A stretch of DNA of 64,000 nucleotides, from NCBI RefSeq assembly GCF_002893765.1, contig NZ_CP025938.1:3119501-3183500 (forward strand), in the 5' to 3' direction. The DNA is from Tamlana carrageenivorans. Its GTDB lineage: Bacteria; Bacteroidota; Bacteroidia; Flavobacteriales; Flavobacteriaceae. The translations under genes and the position numbers were made by a program. The notes below the pieces were generated by a model. The model saw only the letters and a program-made list of their open reading frames with translations. It made no database searches and was not told where the DNA came from. Positions 52,122-60,393 of the stretch are shown piece by piece; the first letter of the stretch is position 1, and every line of letters starts with the position of its first letter.

Positions 52122-53342
52122 TTAGGCCTTTCCCTCTGCAGGTGTGTTTTCAGAGGGCATGCGTTCTATTTCTATGCCATATACTTCTTCAATATATTGC
52201 TGTTTCAGCACATAACCATTACGCATAAATTCGCCATCGATGGTAATTTGTTCGGATGGATTTTTTGTTTGTTCAATCGTAATTTTAGCATTTTCAGGAA
52301 TGTTGTAACCTAGTAAGCGCATGGCAGGAACCAACCGAGTATTTAAGAAGGACAGCATTTTCTTTTCATCGGCATATACTACTTCTTTTAAAGTGGCTTC
52401 GTGCACATTGCCTTGAGCTTGGCTACTTCCGTTTTCGGTAGTCATGGTTTGGTGTAAAACCATTTTAGAAAGCTCTTTATCTAAGGCTTCAATTTTCTTG
52501 TAAAAGACGTTAAATGCGTCGCCTTTGCTGTTTTCTTTAATGTCTATTTCTGTACCAATAGGAAACACACCGTAGGGCGCCGAACCCATTTCTTCAAGCC
52601 AGCCCGCTACTTCATTTTTAACTGTTTCAGATTGCGAGGCTATTTTGGCAATTCTAATAGGCACACCAAACAATTCTTCAAACTCGTCCCAACTTCCCCA
52701 GGAATGTCGTTTTAAAATGGCGTAAGGTGCTGCCTTTTCTAAAAGCCCTAGTCCAGGGTAAAATTTGGCGTATAATAACAGGTCTTTTATTTCACTAAAA
52801 TCAATGCCTTTAGTGGCCGATAAATCATAAAGCAATACCTTATGTTCTGGAACTACTAACCCTCGTGGAATCAATTCTACTTCTTGTATTTCGCCTTTTA
52901 TATATTCTTTAATCCAGATTAAGGAATATTCGTAATAGACAGAGTTATGTGCTTCGGTAAGTAACAATTCAAACCATTCTTTATCTTCGATAAAATCACT
53001 CAGTTTATCGTCTTTTTTACCGTCTATTGAAAAGATGTATTTTTTATTAGTAGTTCTCAAGGTTCGGTTTTCTGTAATACCAGTTAGGTGTCCGTCAAGC
53101 ATTACATCATCAAACACTTCTTGTAAATACCAAGTGCGCGGTATATCGGCATTGTAACGCGCAAAACGTCCTTGTTGCCAATCGTTAATTTCTTTACGCC
53201 ATAGCCTACGTTGACGCCTAATTACATCAACCATTAAGTTGGTTACTTTTTTTATATTCTTGCTGTCTTTATTACTAAGGCTTACTTTTTTAACGGCATT
53301 TCCTGAAATGTGCGTAACGCTATCGGTAATGTTTTGCTTCAT
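52122..53342 (-). CDS. Phage portal protein (DUF935, Mu gp29-like)
   Basis: A 406-residue portal protein of the DUF935 family. Typical sequence is MVDVIRRQRRLWRKEINDWQ near residue 35-55, TWYLQEVFDDVMLDGHLTG, GSWDEFEELFGVPIRIAKI and HQTMTTENGSSQAQGNVHEA. It would form the dodecameric ring at the capsid vertex. It lies between the gpG-like gene (3 nt upstream) and the MuF gene, as in Mu. Confidence 0.93.
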   Translation of the reverse strand: MKQNITDSVTHISGNAVKKVSLSNKDSKNIKKVTNLMVDVIRRQRRLWRKEINDWQQGRFARYNADIPRTWYLQEVFDDVMLDGHLTGITENRTLRTTNKKYIFSIDGKKDDKLSDFIEDKEWFELLLTEAHNSVYYEYSLIWIKEYIKGEIQEVELIPRGLVVPEHKVLLYDLSATKGIDFSEIKDLLLYAKFYPGLGLLEKAAPYAILKRHSWGSWDEFEELFGVPIRIAKIASQSETVKNEVAGWLEEMGSAPYGVFPIGTEIDIKENSKGDAFNVFYKKIEALDKELSKMVLHQTMTTENGSSQAQGNVHEATLKEVVYADEKKMLSFLNTRLVPAMRLLGYNIPENAKITIEQTKNPSEQITIDGEFMRNGYVLKQQYIEEVYGIEIERMPSENTPAEGKA

Positions 53343-53345
53343 AGT

Positions 53346-53843
53346 TTATCGGTTAAATCGGTTATCCAGGGTTCTGGTTAATTTGTTTGCTATTTTATTG
53401 TTTAGGTAGCGTGAAGGCTTCATAAATGGTCTTGCTGGTAAATGGCCAGCACCTTCGTTATGAAACTCGGCATAAGATTTATAAGTGTAAAACCTTACGA
53501 TATGCTTGGTTCGCCGTGCACGGAAGGAATTAATTAACTTATTGCCCCCTGTTTTATGACCTACCAAAAGGGCACGCCCTTCAATTTGTCTTCCATATTT
53601 ATTTAGTGATCCTCTACGTCCGCGTCTGTTGGTTCTGTAGCGGGTTATATCACGTCGGTTACTATCAACAGTTTTTCGTGCTTCCCATTTAACAACTCTA
53701 CTACCGGTATTAAACCCCTGGTCCCTAAAATTCTTTTTTATAAAGGCCAAACCTTCTACCTCAATAATTTTAGGTACTTTATCAGGAATGTCGCGCATGG
53801 CTTTATTTAAAAGCTTTTGAAGTTCTTTTAAACTTTTATCCAT
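53346..53843 (-). CDS. Phage virion morphogenesis protein (Mu gpG-like)
   Basis: A 165-residue basic protein. It contains RDQGFNTGSRVVKWEARK and the C-terminal YTYKSYAEFHNEGAGHLPARPFM motif shared by gpG/tail-completion and HK97-gp10-like proteins. It would act at head-tail joining. It overlaps the gp36-like gene by one base (start at 53843). Confidence 0.85.
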   Translation of the reverse strand: MDKSLKELQKLLNKAMRDIPDKVPKIIEVEGLAFIKKNFRDQGFNTGSRVVKWEARKTVDSNRRDITRYRTNRRGRRGSLNKYGRQIEGRALLVGHKTGGNKLINSFRARRTKHIVRFYTYKSYAEFHNEGAGHLPARPFMKPSRYLNNKIANKLTRTLDNRFNR

Positions 53844-54277
53844 TAGAAATGATTCTTATATGTTTTTCGGCTTCCTACTTTCATAAATGGTACGCTACTG
53901 TCGGGTTGCCCGTCTCCATCGGTGTCCACCTGTTTTTCTGGTAAATCGGGTGAAATGTTGCCTTTTGAAACTTTTTCTAACCATAACATAGCTTCGTCAA
54001 AACGCATTTTAGCTACATCATTCATTTGCTTGCTGCGCCTTATGTATAACTCGTGTATTACAACATCTTTTAGGTATTTTAACACTACTTTAGAACGGTC
54101 TGTTCCAGAAGCTGTAAAAATGGCCTCGGTATCAAAATATTTAAACAAATAGGATTTAAAAATTTCAATACTTTCCTCAATTATTTCGGTAACAATAGTT
54201 TCATCACTTTGGGTAATGAGGTTAATGAGCTCGATGGTAGCTACTGTTTTTAGTTCGTCTTTTATTAAAAATGCCAT
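53843..54277 (-). CDS. DUF1320-like head-tail connector protein (Mu gp36-like)
   Basis: A 144-residue protein with MAFLIKDELKTVATIELINLIT at the start and LKDVVIHELYIRRSKQMND in the middle, a pattern of the DUF1320/gp36 family. A DTDGDGQPD acidic loop, thrombospondin-type calcium motif, is near the C-terminus. It probably forms an adaptor between portal and tail. Confidence 0.75.
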   Translation of the reverse strand: MAFLIKDELKTVATIELINLITQSDETIVTEIIEESIEIFKSYLFKYFDTEAIFTASGTDRSKVVLKYLKDVVIHELYIRRSKQMNDVAKMRFDEAMLWLEKVSKGNISPDLPEKQVDTDGDGQPDSSVPFMKVGSRKTYKNHF

Positions 54278-54280
54278 AGG

Positions 54281-54760
54281 TTAAGAGGTTAAGCTTATAC
54301 TTCTTTTTGTGTATTTGGGTTTTATTTTTCGATACACTCGTGTGGTAAATGAACTTTTAAAACTCATAATACCTTCATGATTAATATCTTCAGTATCGTC
54401 TTCGGTTTGTTGTAAGGGTTTAAACTGCTCGCCTTTTAAAAACTGTAAGGCTTCAACAATGGCATCTTGCAAATCAATTTCCATAAAACCATGATCGGGA
54501 TCGGCTGTTTGGTTATGTTGGTCCATCCAGCCATCTTTGCAATATAGAATCACATCAATAGAGGTTTCGCCTTCCTGGTTACTTTGGGTCATCGTGTCAT
54601 AGGCAATATTATTAATGCGTATAAGTGCTGCGGTGTAACAATTGGGGTAATGTTCTTTACCATTACTAAATTGTCCACGAAAGAAATCGACCAATTCAAT
54701 TTGCGGAATGCTGTTTAAAGCCTCCTTTACTTTTATGAAAATTTCTTTTCTAGGTGTCAT
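54281..54760 (-). CDS. Phage tail-terminator/gp37-like protein
   Basis: A 159-residue protein (MTPRKEIFIKVKEALNSIPQIELVDFF). The size, alpha-beta pattern and place between the gp36-like and terminase genes fit Mu gp37-type or tail-terminator proteins. Sequence similarity is weak. It starts with a 4-nt ATGA overlap with the terminase stop. Confidence 0.55.
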   Translation of the reverse strand: MTPRKEIFIKVKEALNSIPQIELVDFFRGQFSNGKEHYPNCYTAALIRINNIAYDTMTQSNQEGETSIDVILYCKDGWMDQHNQTADPDHGFMEIDLQDAIVEALQFLKGEQFKPLQQTEDDTEDINHEGIMSFKSSFTTRVYRKIKPKYTKRSISLTS

Positions 54761-56310
54761 AAGCGTCGTTTTTTAGTGCGTTTACCAATAAGCGCACTTG
54801 GTTTTTCCTCTACTTGCGAATAGCCAAAAAGTAAGCGTCCCTTACGCACACAATTTTCAAGTACATCAAGTATATCGTCAGGGGTTTTGCAACCTTTTTC
54901 AAAAGCTAAAATGTGGTTAAGAGCATCGTCCATATCTTTAGTATCTCGTAAGCGATCATCAAAAGTTATTAAGCCTCTTGAAAATGCACCCGTAAGTGTA
55001 GCATCAATACGGTCGTGTTTATCGCCCGAAGCATGATCGGGAAACGGTATATCCATAGCATTGTTTTCTTCGCAAGCAATAAGCCAATCGGGTTCATATA
55101 CTGCTTTTTGTGCTGCCGTAGCATCATAATAAGAAATGATACTCATGCCTTTGGCGTTGTACTTTTTTTGCCATTCGTAATGCATATTCATGGCCTCTGG
55201 TCTTGTACATTGGCGATTAAAAATTTCAAGTACATGGGCGCGTCCTTTTTCAATAGATAGAAGGCCTCCAGCTTTAAAATCGCCATCGTCGGTGTAACTT
55301 AAATCCCAAAATTCAATAAGACCATTGTGTATTTTATTGCCGTGGGTACTTTTAAACTTAATCCATTCTTCTTTTATGCGTTTACCTTCTTCAACAGGGT
55401 TATTAAAGTCTTCACGCTGGCTTGTGTGCCAATCATCATTATTAACAATTTCAATACATTCTTCTTTGGTGTAACGCTCATGCCACGAAGGGTTAAAATC
55501 ATCGTCACACAGGTTTATTGTGATAATTTCAAAATTATCAGACTTGGCGTATTTTTGGGCGTAGCCTTCAACAATACCATTTTTAACAATAAGGTTGTTA
55601 GGCATTACACGTCTAAAGCGTCCGCGTTGTCCTGCCTTGCCTAAATCGCCTGTAAGCTTCCTTACATTCTCTTTGGTAAGCTCTATGTTTTTAGCGGCTT
55701 TTCTATCTTCCAAATCATCCAAAGAAACAAAGTCTGGCCTCCTACCATTGTGGTTCAAACCACGAATAGGTTGGTTTAAACCAAGGGCCTTGAAATAGGT
55801 GCCGTCTGCACATTCAAAAACACCGTCAGACCAATTTCCATAGCTTATTTGTGGACCAAAATCTTTAATGTATTTTTCATTATTGGCTAGCTGCACCTGT
55901 AAATTAGAAAGTAGCTTTTTGGCCATATCTTCAGTACGTCCAAGCAGCACCCCAAAATTTAATTCTTTATTTTCCTTAAGGTGTGATGTGTTGCCTACGT
56001 TGGTGTGAATAGATTTAGCTGCACCACGGTAAAACCGCCGTTGTTGATTAATTAAAGGGTTGGCAAAAACAGACTCATAACTCTTTTGATGAAACCAAGA
56101 ACTAGGCGCATCGGCAAAGTCTTGTCCTGAGTTAATACCAAAATAGAAATCAAAGAATTCCACATAGTTTTCAGGTTTTAAAAGGTGTTTAATACGCTGT
56201 TCTTGTTCCTCTGTGGTTTCTTTAATAAGGTTGGACGCAGTTAAGGTTTGTATGTGTTTTGATAACCTAAAATAACGCTCCTTAGCTTCTTTGAGTTCGG
56301 TTTTAGTCAT
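54757..56310 (-). CDS. Terminase large subunit (Mu gp28-like)
   Basis: A 517-residue packaging ATPase/nuclease. An N-terminal ATPase has the variant P-loop RGAAKSIHTNVGN and the conserved FVSLDDLEDRKAAKN stretch with the acidic Walker B. The C-terminal nuclease shows IEFWDLSYTDDGD, IISYYDATAAQ and HDRIDATLTGAF with its acidic residues. It cuts and pumps DNA into heads. It overlaps the small-subunit gene by 8 nt. Confidence 0.9.
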   Translation of the reverse strand: MTKTELKEAKERYFRLSKHIQTLTASNLIKETTEEQEQRIKHLLKPENYVEFFDFYFGINSGQDFADAPSSWFHQKSYESVFANPLINQQRRFYRGAAKSIHTNVGNTSHLKENKELNFGVLLGRTEDMAKKLLSNLQVQLANNEKYIKDFGPQISYGNWSDGVFECADGTYFKALGLNQPIRGLNHNGRRPDFVSLDDLEDRKAAKNIELTKENVRKLTGDLGKAGQRGRFRRVMPNNLIVKNGIVEGYAQKYAKSDNFEIITINLCDDDFNPSWHERYTKEECIEIVNNDDWHTSQREDFNNPVEEGKRIKEEWIKFKSTHGNKIHNGLIEFWDLSYTDDGDFKAGGLLSIEKGRAHVLEIFNRQCTRPEAMNMHYEWQKKYNAKGMSIISYYDATAAQKAVYEPDWLIACEENNAMDIPFPDHASGDKHDRIDATLTGAFSRGLITFDDRLRDTKDMDDALNHILAFEKGCKTPDDILDVLENCVRKGRLLFGYSQVEEKPSALIGKRTKKRRL

Positions 56311-56779
56311 GTTGTAACAATTGCGTTATGTATTTATCAAATTGCACGCGTACAGCTTTTAAGCTATCTAAGATATCATCACGTTTAGCACCTTTACTTT
56401 TGGCGGCCAGTTCGGTTTGAAATTCACAGAACCCATCTAAGCTTTCCATAGTGTACACCGCTTTTTTTCGGCTATCTGTAATACGGTCAAATGCTGCTAC
56501 AATTTTTGAAATATCGTCGGCTTTATAAGGTAATGCTTCGCCTTTTTCAATGGCGAGAGCGCACTTTAGAGTAAGCCTTCTAATGTTTGAAGGTTTCAAG
56601 GCAGCCAGTTCTTTTTCTTCCTCCCAATTATCGCTATCGCGCCAGTCGCGTAATGTTTTTTCGCCAACACCAATAATTTCAGAAATATTGGGTAATGAAA
56701 ATCCTTTTACATAAAGCTGTCTGCCTTGACTCATTTTATAATCGCGCTCAACAGCGGTCATTCTACCTCGTTTTGCCAT
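56303..56779 (-). CDS. Terminase small subunit (DUF1804/gp27-like)
   Basis: A 158-residue protein with an N-terminal helix-turn-helix (LYVKGFSLPNISEIIGVGEKTLRDW, about 18-42) and the sequence WRDSDNWEEEKELAA typical of phage terminase small subunits. A helical oligomerisation region follows. It would recognise viral DNA ends. Confidence 0.85.
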   Translation of the reverse strand: MAKRGRMTAVERDYKMSQGRQLYVKGFSLPNISEIIGVGEKTLRDWRDSDNWEEEKELAALKPSNIRRLTLKCALAIEKGEALPYKADDISKIVAAFDRITDSRKKAVYTMESLDGFCEFQTELAAKSKGAKRDDILDSLKAVRVQFDKYITQLLQHD

Positions 56780-56784
56780 TTTAA

Positions 56785-57069
56785 TTAGTATTGTCCGTCT
56801 ATAAATAATTTACCATCTGGGTTATAACTTACATTGTTTACAGTCATACCATCATACTCCAGTTGCTTTTTAATTTCAATTAATGAAGCGGTAAATTCAT
56901 CATTATTTAGCATTTGTTGAATGCCTACACCCACCTCTGGAGACTCTTTATATTCCCCCTTATTTGCAATGATTATGTGTTTCTGGTGTTGCTCATCGGA
57001 AAGGCCTATAACAAAGTCGCCATTTTCAATAATAAGCTCATTATTTGTGTCTATAAGTATGTCCGTCAT
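56785..57069 (-). CDS. Baseplate W/gp46-like phage protein
   Basis: A 94-residue protein (ELIIENGDFVIGLSDEQHQKHIIIANKGEYKESPEVGVGI). The FVIG-x-S-x2-Q-x2-H-I-x5-GE pattern is like that of the gp25/DUF2634 baseplate family. It is odd that a baseplate-type gene heads the minus-strand terminase operon. The match is moderate. Confidence 0.55.
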   Translation of the reverse strand: MTDILIDTNNELIIENGDFVIGLSDEQHQKHIIIANKGEYKESPEVGVGIQQMLNNDEFTASLIEIKKQLEYDGMTVNNVSYNPDGKLFIDGQY

Positions 57070-57235
57070 ACGGACAAAATTAGTTTAAGTAAATACGCTT
57101 TTAAATTATTTAATCGGTTGTTGTACAGGTTTTTACAATGTTTGTTTAAAGTGTTTCAACGGTAGATAAAACATTTTTTTAAGGCTTTTTTTTGCTTCAA
57201 ATTTGCTCTCAAATCAGGAACAAATTACCCCTTAA

Positions 57236-58216
57236 ATGACACACAAGTTTATTGTAAATACAGAAGAAGTTAATGAGTACGGTTATCGCATTTTAACTAG
57301 TGGTATTGATACAGCGCAATATATGCGTAATCCTATTGTGTTGTTTGGTCATGAGCGTGCTTTACATAGTAATCCTCAGGCTGTAATAGGTAAAGTAGTA
57401 AAGCTTTATGTAGAAGATAAAAAGCTTATTGCTGAAATAGAGTTTGATGAAAGCGAAGAATTTGCAAAAAAAGTAGCTAAAAAAGTGGAAGGTGGTTTTA
57501 TACGTATGGCGTCTTTATATGCCGATGTTATTGAAGCCTCAACCGATGCTGCTTTAGCCTTACCAGGGCAAACTCATGAAACTGTTATTAAGTGCAAATT
57601 AGTGGAAATATCTATTGTAGATATAGGCGGAAATGACGGGGCTTTAAAACTTTCCAGAAATGGCGCTCCCATTGTATTGAAAAAAATCGAATCTAAAATA
57701 AATGATATGAGTTTAAAAACCATTGCACTGGCTTTGTCTTTAAAGGATAGTGCTACAGATGTTGAAGTGTTACAGGAAGTTAACGCTTTAAAACTGGCTA
57801 AAGAAAAGGCCGAAAACAAAGCGCTTGAGCACGAACAAGCTCTTAAAGATTTAAGAAGCAAAGATGCTAAAGATTTAGTAGATAAAGCGGTTGCATTAGG
57901 GTTGCTTCCTGAAGCTTTAAAGGCTTCACAAATATCAGCTTTTGAAAGTGATTTTGATGGGCAAAAGGCGGTTTTGACCAAAATCATTTCTGATAAAGAA
58001 GCTGAAACTGTTCAAGACGGTACGCAGCAAAAAATTAAAGAAGTGTCCTTGGCTAGTGGATCAGGTAAAAAACCTGAGCTAGACAACACTGAGTGTTTTG
58101 ACTATTTACAAAAACATGATGTAGTTAAACTGGCAAAAATACGTGAGGAATCGCCAGAAAAATATGCCCAATTAGCAAAGGAATACGCTAATGGTAAACG
58201 CTATGTAGCAAACTAA
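57236..58216 (+). CDS. Prohead protease/scaffold-like protein
   Basis: A 326-residue protein. The N-terminal part (about 1-135) resembles a prohead serine protease fold: NPIVLFGHE (candidate His), FIRMASLYADVIEA (candidate Ser) and VEISIVDIGGND. The following region (about 150-290) is coiled-coil and charged, as in scaffold domains (LKLAKEKAENKALEHEQ). It is the first plus-strand gene of the capsid module, 167 nt from the divergent minus-strand gene, so a late promoter is expected in 57070-57235. Confidence 0.75.
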   Translation: MTHKFIVNTEEVNEYGYRILTSGIDTAQYMRNPIVLFGHERALHSNPQAVIGKVVKLYVEDKKLIAEIEFDESEEFAKKVAKKVEGGFIRMASLYADVIEASTDAALALPGQTHETVIKCKLVEISIVDIGGNDGALKLSRNGAPIVLKKIESKINDMSLKTIALALSLKDSATDVEVLQEVNALKLAKEKAENKALEHEQALKDLRSKDAKDLVDKAVALGLLPEALKASQISAFESDFDGQKAVLTKIISDKEAETVQDGTQQKIKEVSLASGSGKKPELDNTECFDYLQKHDVVKLAKIREESPEKYAQLAKEYANGKRYVAN

Positions 58217-58242
58217 TTATTGAATTTTAAAAACCAATTATA

Positions 58243-59091
58243 ATGGCCGGATTACAAAAAGAAGTATGGGTTGCTGGTATTCAAGAAAACCCAATTCCAG
58301 ATCACTCATTTGTTTACGCAAGTGTAGATATGAGTGAATATGTTGAAAACAACAAACTTCACTTAGCTGAAGCGGGTATTGAACCAGATGTGCATGAGGA
58401 TTATTTCTCGGGCAACGAAAACCCACTACCAGTGGCAAGCATTGACGATATACCTAATGAAGTGGTGTTAAAAACCTACTCAACAGATCAAACACGTCAT
58501 AGAGATTTGCAAGAAATTGAACTGCAATATAACAAGCGTATGTCTGTGATGAAACGTCACAAAAACTCGTTAGCAAAAAACATTGGTAAGCGTGCCTCGT
58601 ATGCATGGACACCAAGTACCGATGACGCTAACAATAAAATTATTCAGCTTGGTGCTCAAGATAGTTTTATTGATGCGGTTATTGATCTAGAAGCTTTTTA
58701 TGGAGAACATGACATTGATGGGGTTTTAAATATTTGTTTAGACCCAAAACACATGGCAAAAATTCGTAAAGAAGATTATAAGCTTTACAAGGAAATAAAA
58801 TCGGAAAAAGGAGCTGATTTGTTTGGGTTTAAAATTTATAGCTACAGCCAAAACCCACTATTTGATTCGACAGGAACAAAGAAACCATTCGGAGCAACGG
58901 TAGAAGCTGGAGATGTTCGTTGTTCATTTACATGGGTAACCGAAGAGGCTTTTAGATGTTTTGGAGACCTTGAAATGTATGAGAACTTAAGAGACTCTGG
59001 TTTGCAAGCCGATACCTTATCGTTTGCTCAGCGTGCTTTAGTAGGAAAAATTAGAGCTAACAACCCTAAATACTTAGGAGCAATTATCTAA
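58243..59091 (+). CDS. Major capsid protein
   Basis: A 282-residue protein of compact, mixed alpha-beta composition, placed directly after the protease/scaffold gene as capsid genes are. It has features seen in Bacteroidota phage capsids: DIPNEVVLKTYSTDQTRHRDLQ near residue 70-90 and a long C-terminal segment ERALVGKIRAN-like (AQRALVGKIRANNPKYLGAII). It is probably HK97-fold. The assignment rests partly on position. Confidence 0.8.
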   Translation: MAGLQKEVWVAGIQENPIPDHSFVYASVDMSEYVENNKLHLAEAGIEPDVHEDYFSGNENPLPVASIDDIPNEVVLKTYSTDQTRHRDLQEIELQYNKRMSVMKRHKNSLAKNIGKRASYAWTPSTDDANNKIIQLGAQDSFIDAVIDLEAFYGEHDIDGVLNICLDPKHMAKIRKEDYKLYKEIKSEKGADLFGFKIYSYSQNPLFDSTGTKKPFGATVEAGDVRCSFTWVTEEAFRCFGDLEMYENLRDSGLQADTLSFAQRALVGKIRANNPKYLGAII

Positions 59092-59095
59092 GACT

Positions 59096-59449
59096 ATGAA
59101 AAAGTTAACACAAAAAGAACGCGCTCAAAATTACTTTGAGCGCAACACTAAAGTAAACGAATTGTTTGGCACCTCAGATGGTTATTTGTTTGAACGTTCA
59201 AAAGACGCCTTAAACCACAGCACCACACTAGAGAAAAAAGGCATTACACCTTACAAACGTTCTGAAAAAAGCGAAGGTAGTGACCTATTAAAGTTAAGTG
59301 TAAAAGACTTAACCGAAGCTATTAAAGACATTACCGATGTTACTGTTTTAGAAGCTTACCTCGAAGAGGAACAAGCTAAGGATGAACCACGTTCAACTGC
59401 TGTAAAAGCATTTGAGGATCGTATTGAAACATTAAGTAACCCAGAATAA
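59096..59449 (+). CDS. Hypothetical head-region protein
   Basis: A 117-residue charged helical protein (MKKLTQKERAQNYFERNTKVNELFGTSDGYLF). A FxRSKDA-like DGYLFERSKDALNH segment is present. It follows the capsid gene closely and might be a head accessory protein. No family is recognised. Confidence 0.55.
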   Translation: MKKLTQKERAQNYFERNTKVNELFGTSDGYLFERSKDALNHSTTLEKKGITPYKRSEKSEGSDLLKLSVKDLTEAIKDITDVTVLEAYLEEEQAKDEPRSTAVKAFEDRIETLSNPE

Positions 59450-59462
59450 AAACCCCAATCAA

Positions 59463-59912
59463 ATGAGAGCTATAAACCACATAGTTATACACGCTACCGC
59501 GACTAAGGCGTCTCAAGACGTATCGGCTACCGATATTAATCGCTGGCATAAACATAATGGTTGGTCTGGTATAGGGTATCACTATGTGGTTAAGCTAAAT
59601 GGCAGCATTGAAAATGGCCGTCCAGAAGGAATAAGAGGCGCTCATGTAAAAGGGCATAACCATGATAGTATTGGCGTGGTTTACGTTGGTGGTTTAGATG
59701 AAAATGCTAAACCTGATGATACTAGAACCACCGCCCAAAAAATAGCTTTAATTAAACTATTAACCAGGTTAAAGAAAAAATATCCAAAAGCAATCATTTC
59801 AGGCCACAGAGATTTTTCAAAAGATTTAAATGGCAATGGTGTTATCGAGCCTTCAGAATTTATGAAAGCCTGTCCTTGTTTTGATGCGAAAACCGAATAC
59901 CATGACTTGTAG
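59463..59912 (+). CDS. N-acetylmuramoyl-L-alanine amidase (endolysin)
   Basis: A 149-residue T7-lysozyme-type Amidase_2. Zinc ligands fit His10 (HIVIHATAT), His115 (SGHRD) and Cys139 (or Cys137) in KACPCFD. The catalytic region contains WSGIGYHYVV. An insertion at 121-132 (DLNGNGVIEPSE) matches the EF-hand calcium loop at all ligand positions. It cleaves the peptidoglycan amide bond at lysis. Its end overlaps the spanin-like gene, in an endolysin-spanin pair. Confidence 0.93.
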   Translation: MRAINHIVIHATATKASQDVSATDINRWHKHNGWSGIGYHYVVKLNGSIENGRPEGIRGAHVKGHNHDSIGVVYVGGLDENAKPDDTRTTAQKIALIKLLTRLKKKYPKAIISGHRDFSKDLNGNGVIEPSEFMKACPCFDAKTEYHDL

Positions 59913-60390
59913 TAAATTGTTTTTCATTCTCTTGCTTGCTTTTTCTTTTGCAACTTCCTGCCGTAACACTCGGCAGGTTGTTGAAAAGAATACGATACAA
60001 AAGGAGCGTATTTTAAAAAGTGAAATCACTTTTAGAGATACAGTATTTTTTGCGCCAGCATCGCAAACCAGCTTAAAACTACCTTTTAAAGACTGTTTAA
60101 AGGGTTTTAAAAAGCCACAAGTTTTTACGCAAAAAAACGGAAATGCTACTGTAAAACTAAAGGTTAATACAGACACTATTGTAGTAACCGCCAAATGCGA
60201 TTCGTTAGCCATTGCAGCAAAAATTAAACAGTATTACTTAAAAGAACTTAATCGTATAGAAAACGATTTAAACAATTTGGAGGTGCGTACAAAAGGTGTC
60301 TCCATATTTCAAACAATACTTTACGCTTTAAGTGCCTTTGCTATAGGCTTAGGTGTTGGCGTATTACTAAAAACTTTAAAACTCATATAA
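59902..60390 (+). CDS. Putative unimolecular spanin (lipoprotein with C-terminal TM helix)
   Basis: A 162-residue protein from the ATG at 59902 (MTCSKLFFILLLAFSFATSC), which gives a lipoprotein signal with cysteine 20. An upstream ATG at 59884 is also possible. The periplasmic part is charged and partly coiled-coil, and a single TM helix ends the protein (TILYALSAFAIGLGVGVLL). A lipid anchor for the outer membrane plus a C-terminal inner-membrane helix is the u-spanin layout, as in phage T1 gp11. Its overlap with the amidase gene supports the role. No holin is evident nearby. Confidence 0.65.
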   Translation: MTCSKLFFILLLAFSFATSCRNTRQVVEKNTIQKERILKSEITFRDTVFFAPASQTSLKLPFKDCLKGFKKPQVFTQKNGNATVKLKVNTDTIVVTAKCDSLAIAAKIKQYYLKELNRIENDLNNLEVRTKGVSIFQTILYALSAFAIGLGVGVLLKTLKLI

Positions 60391-60393
60391 GAA

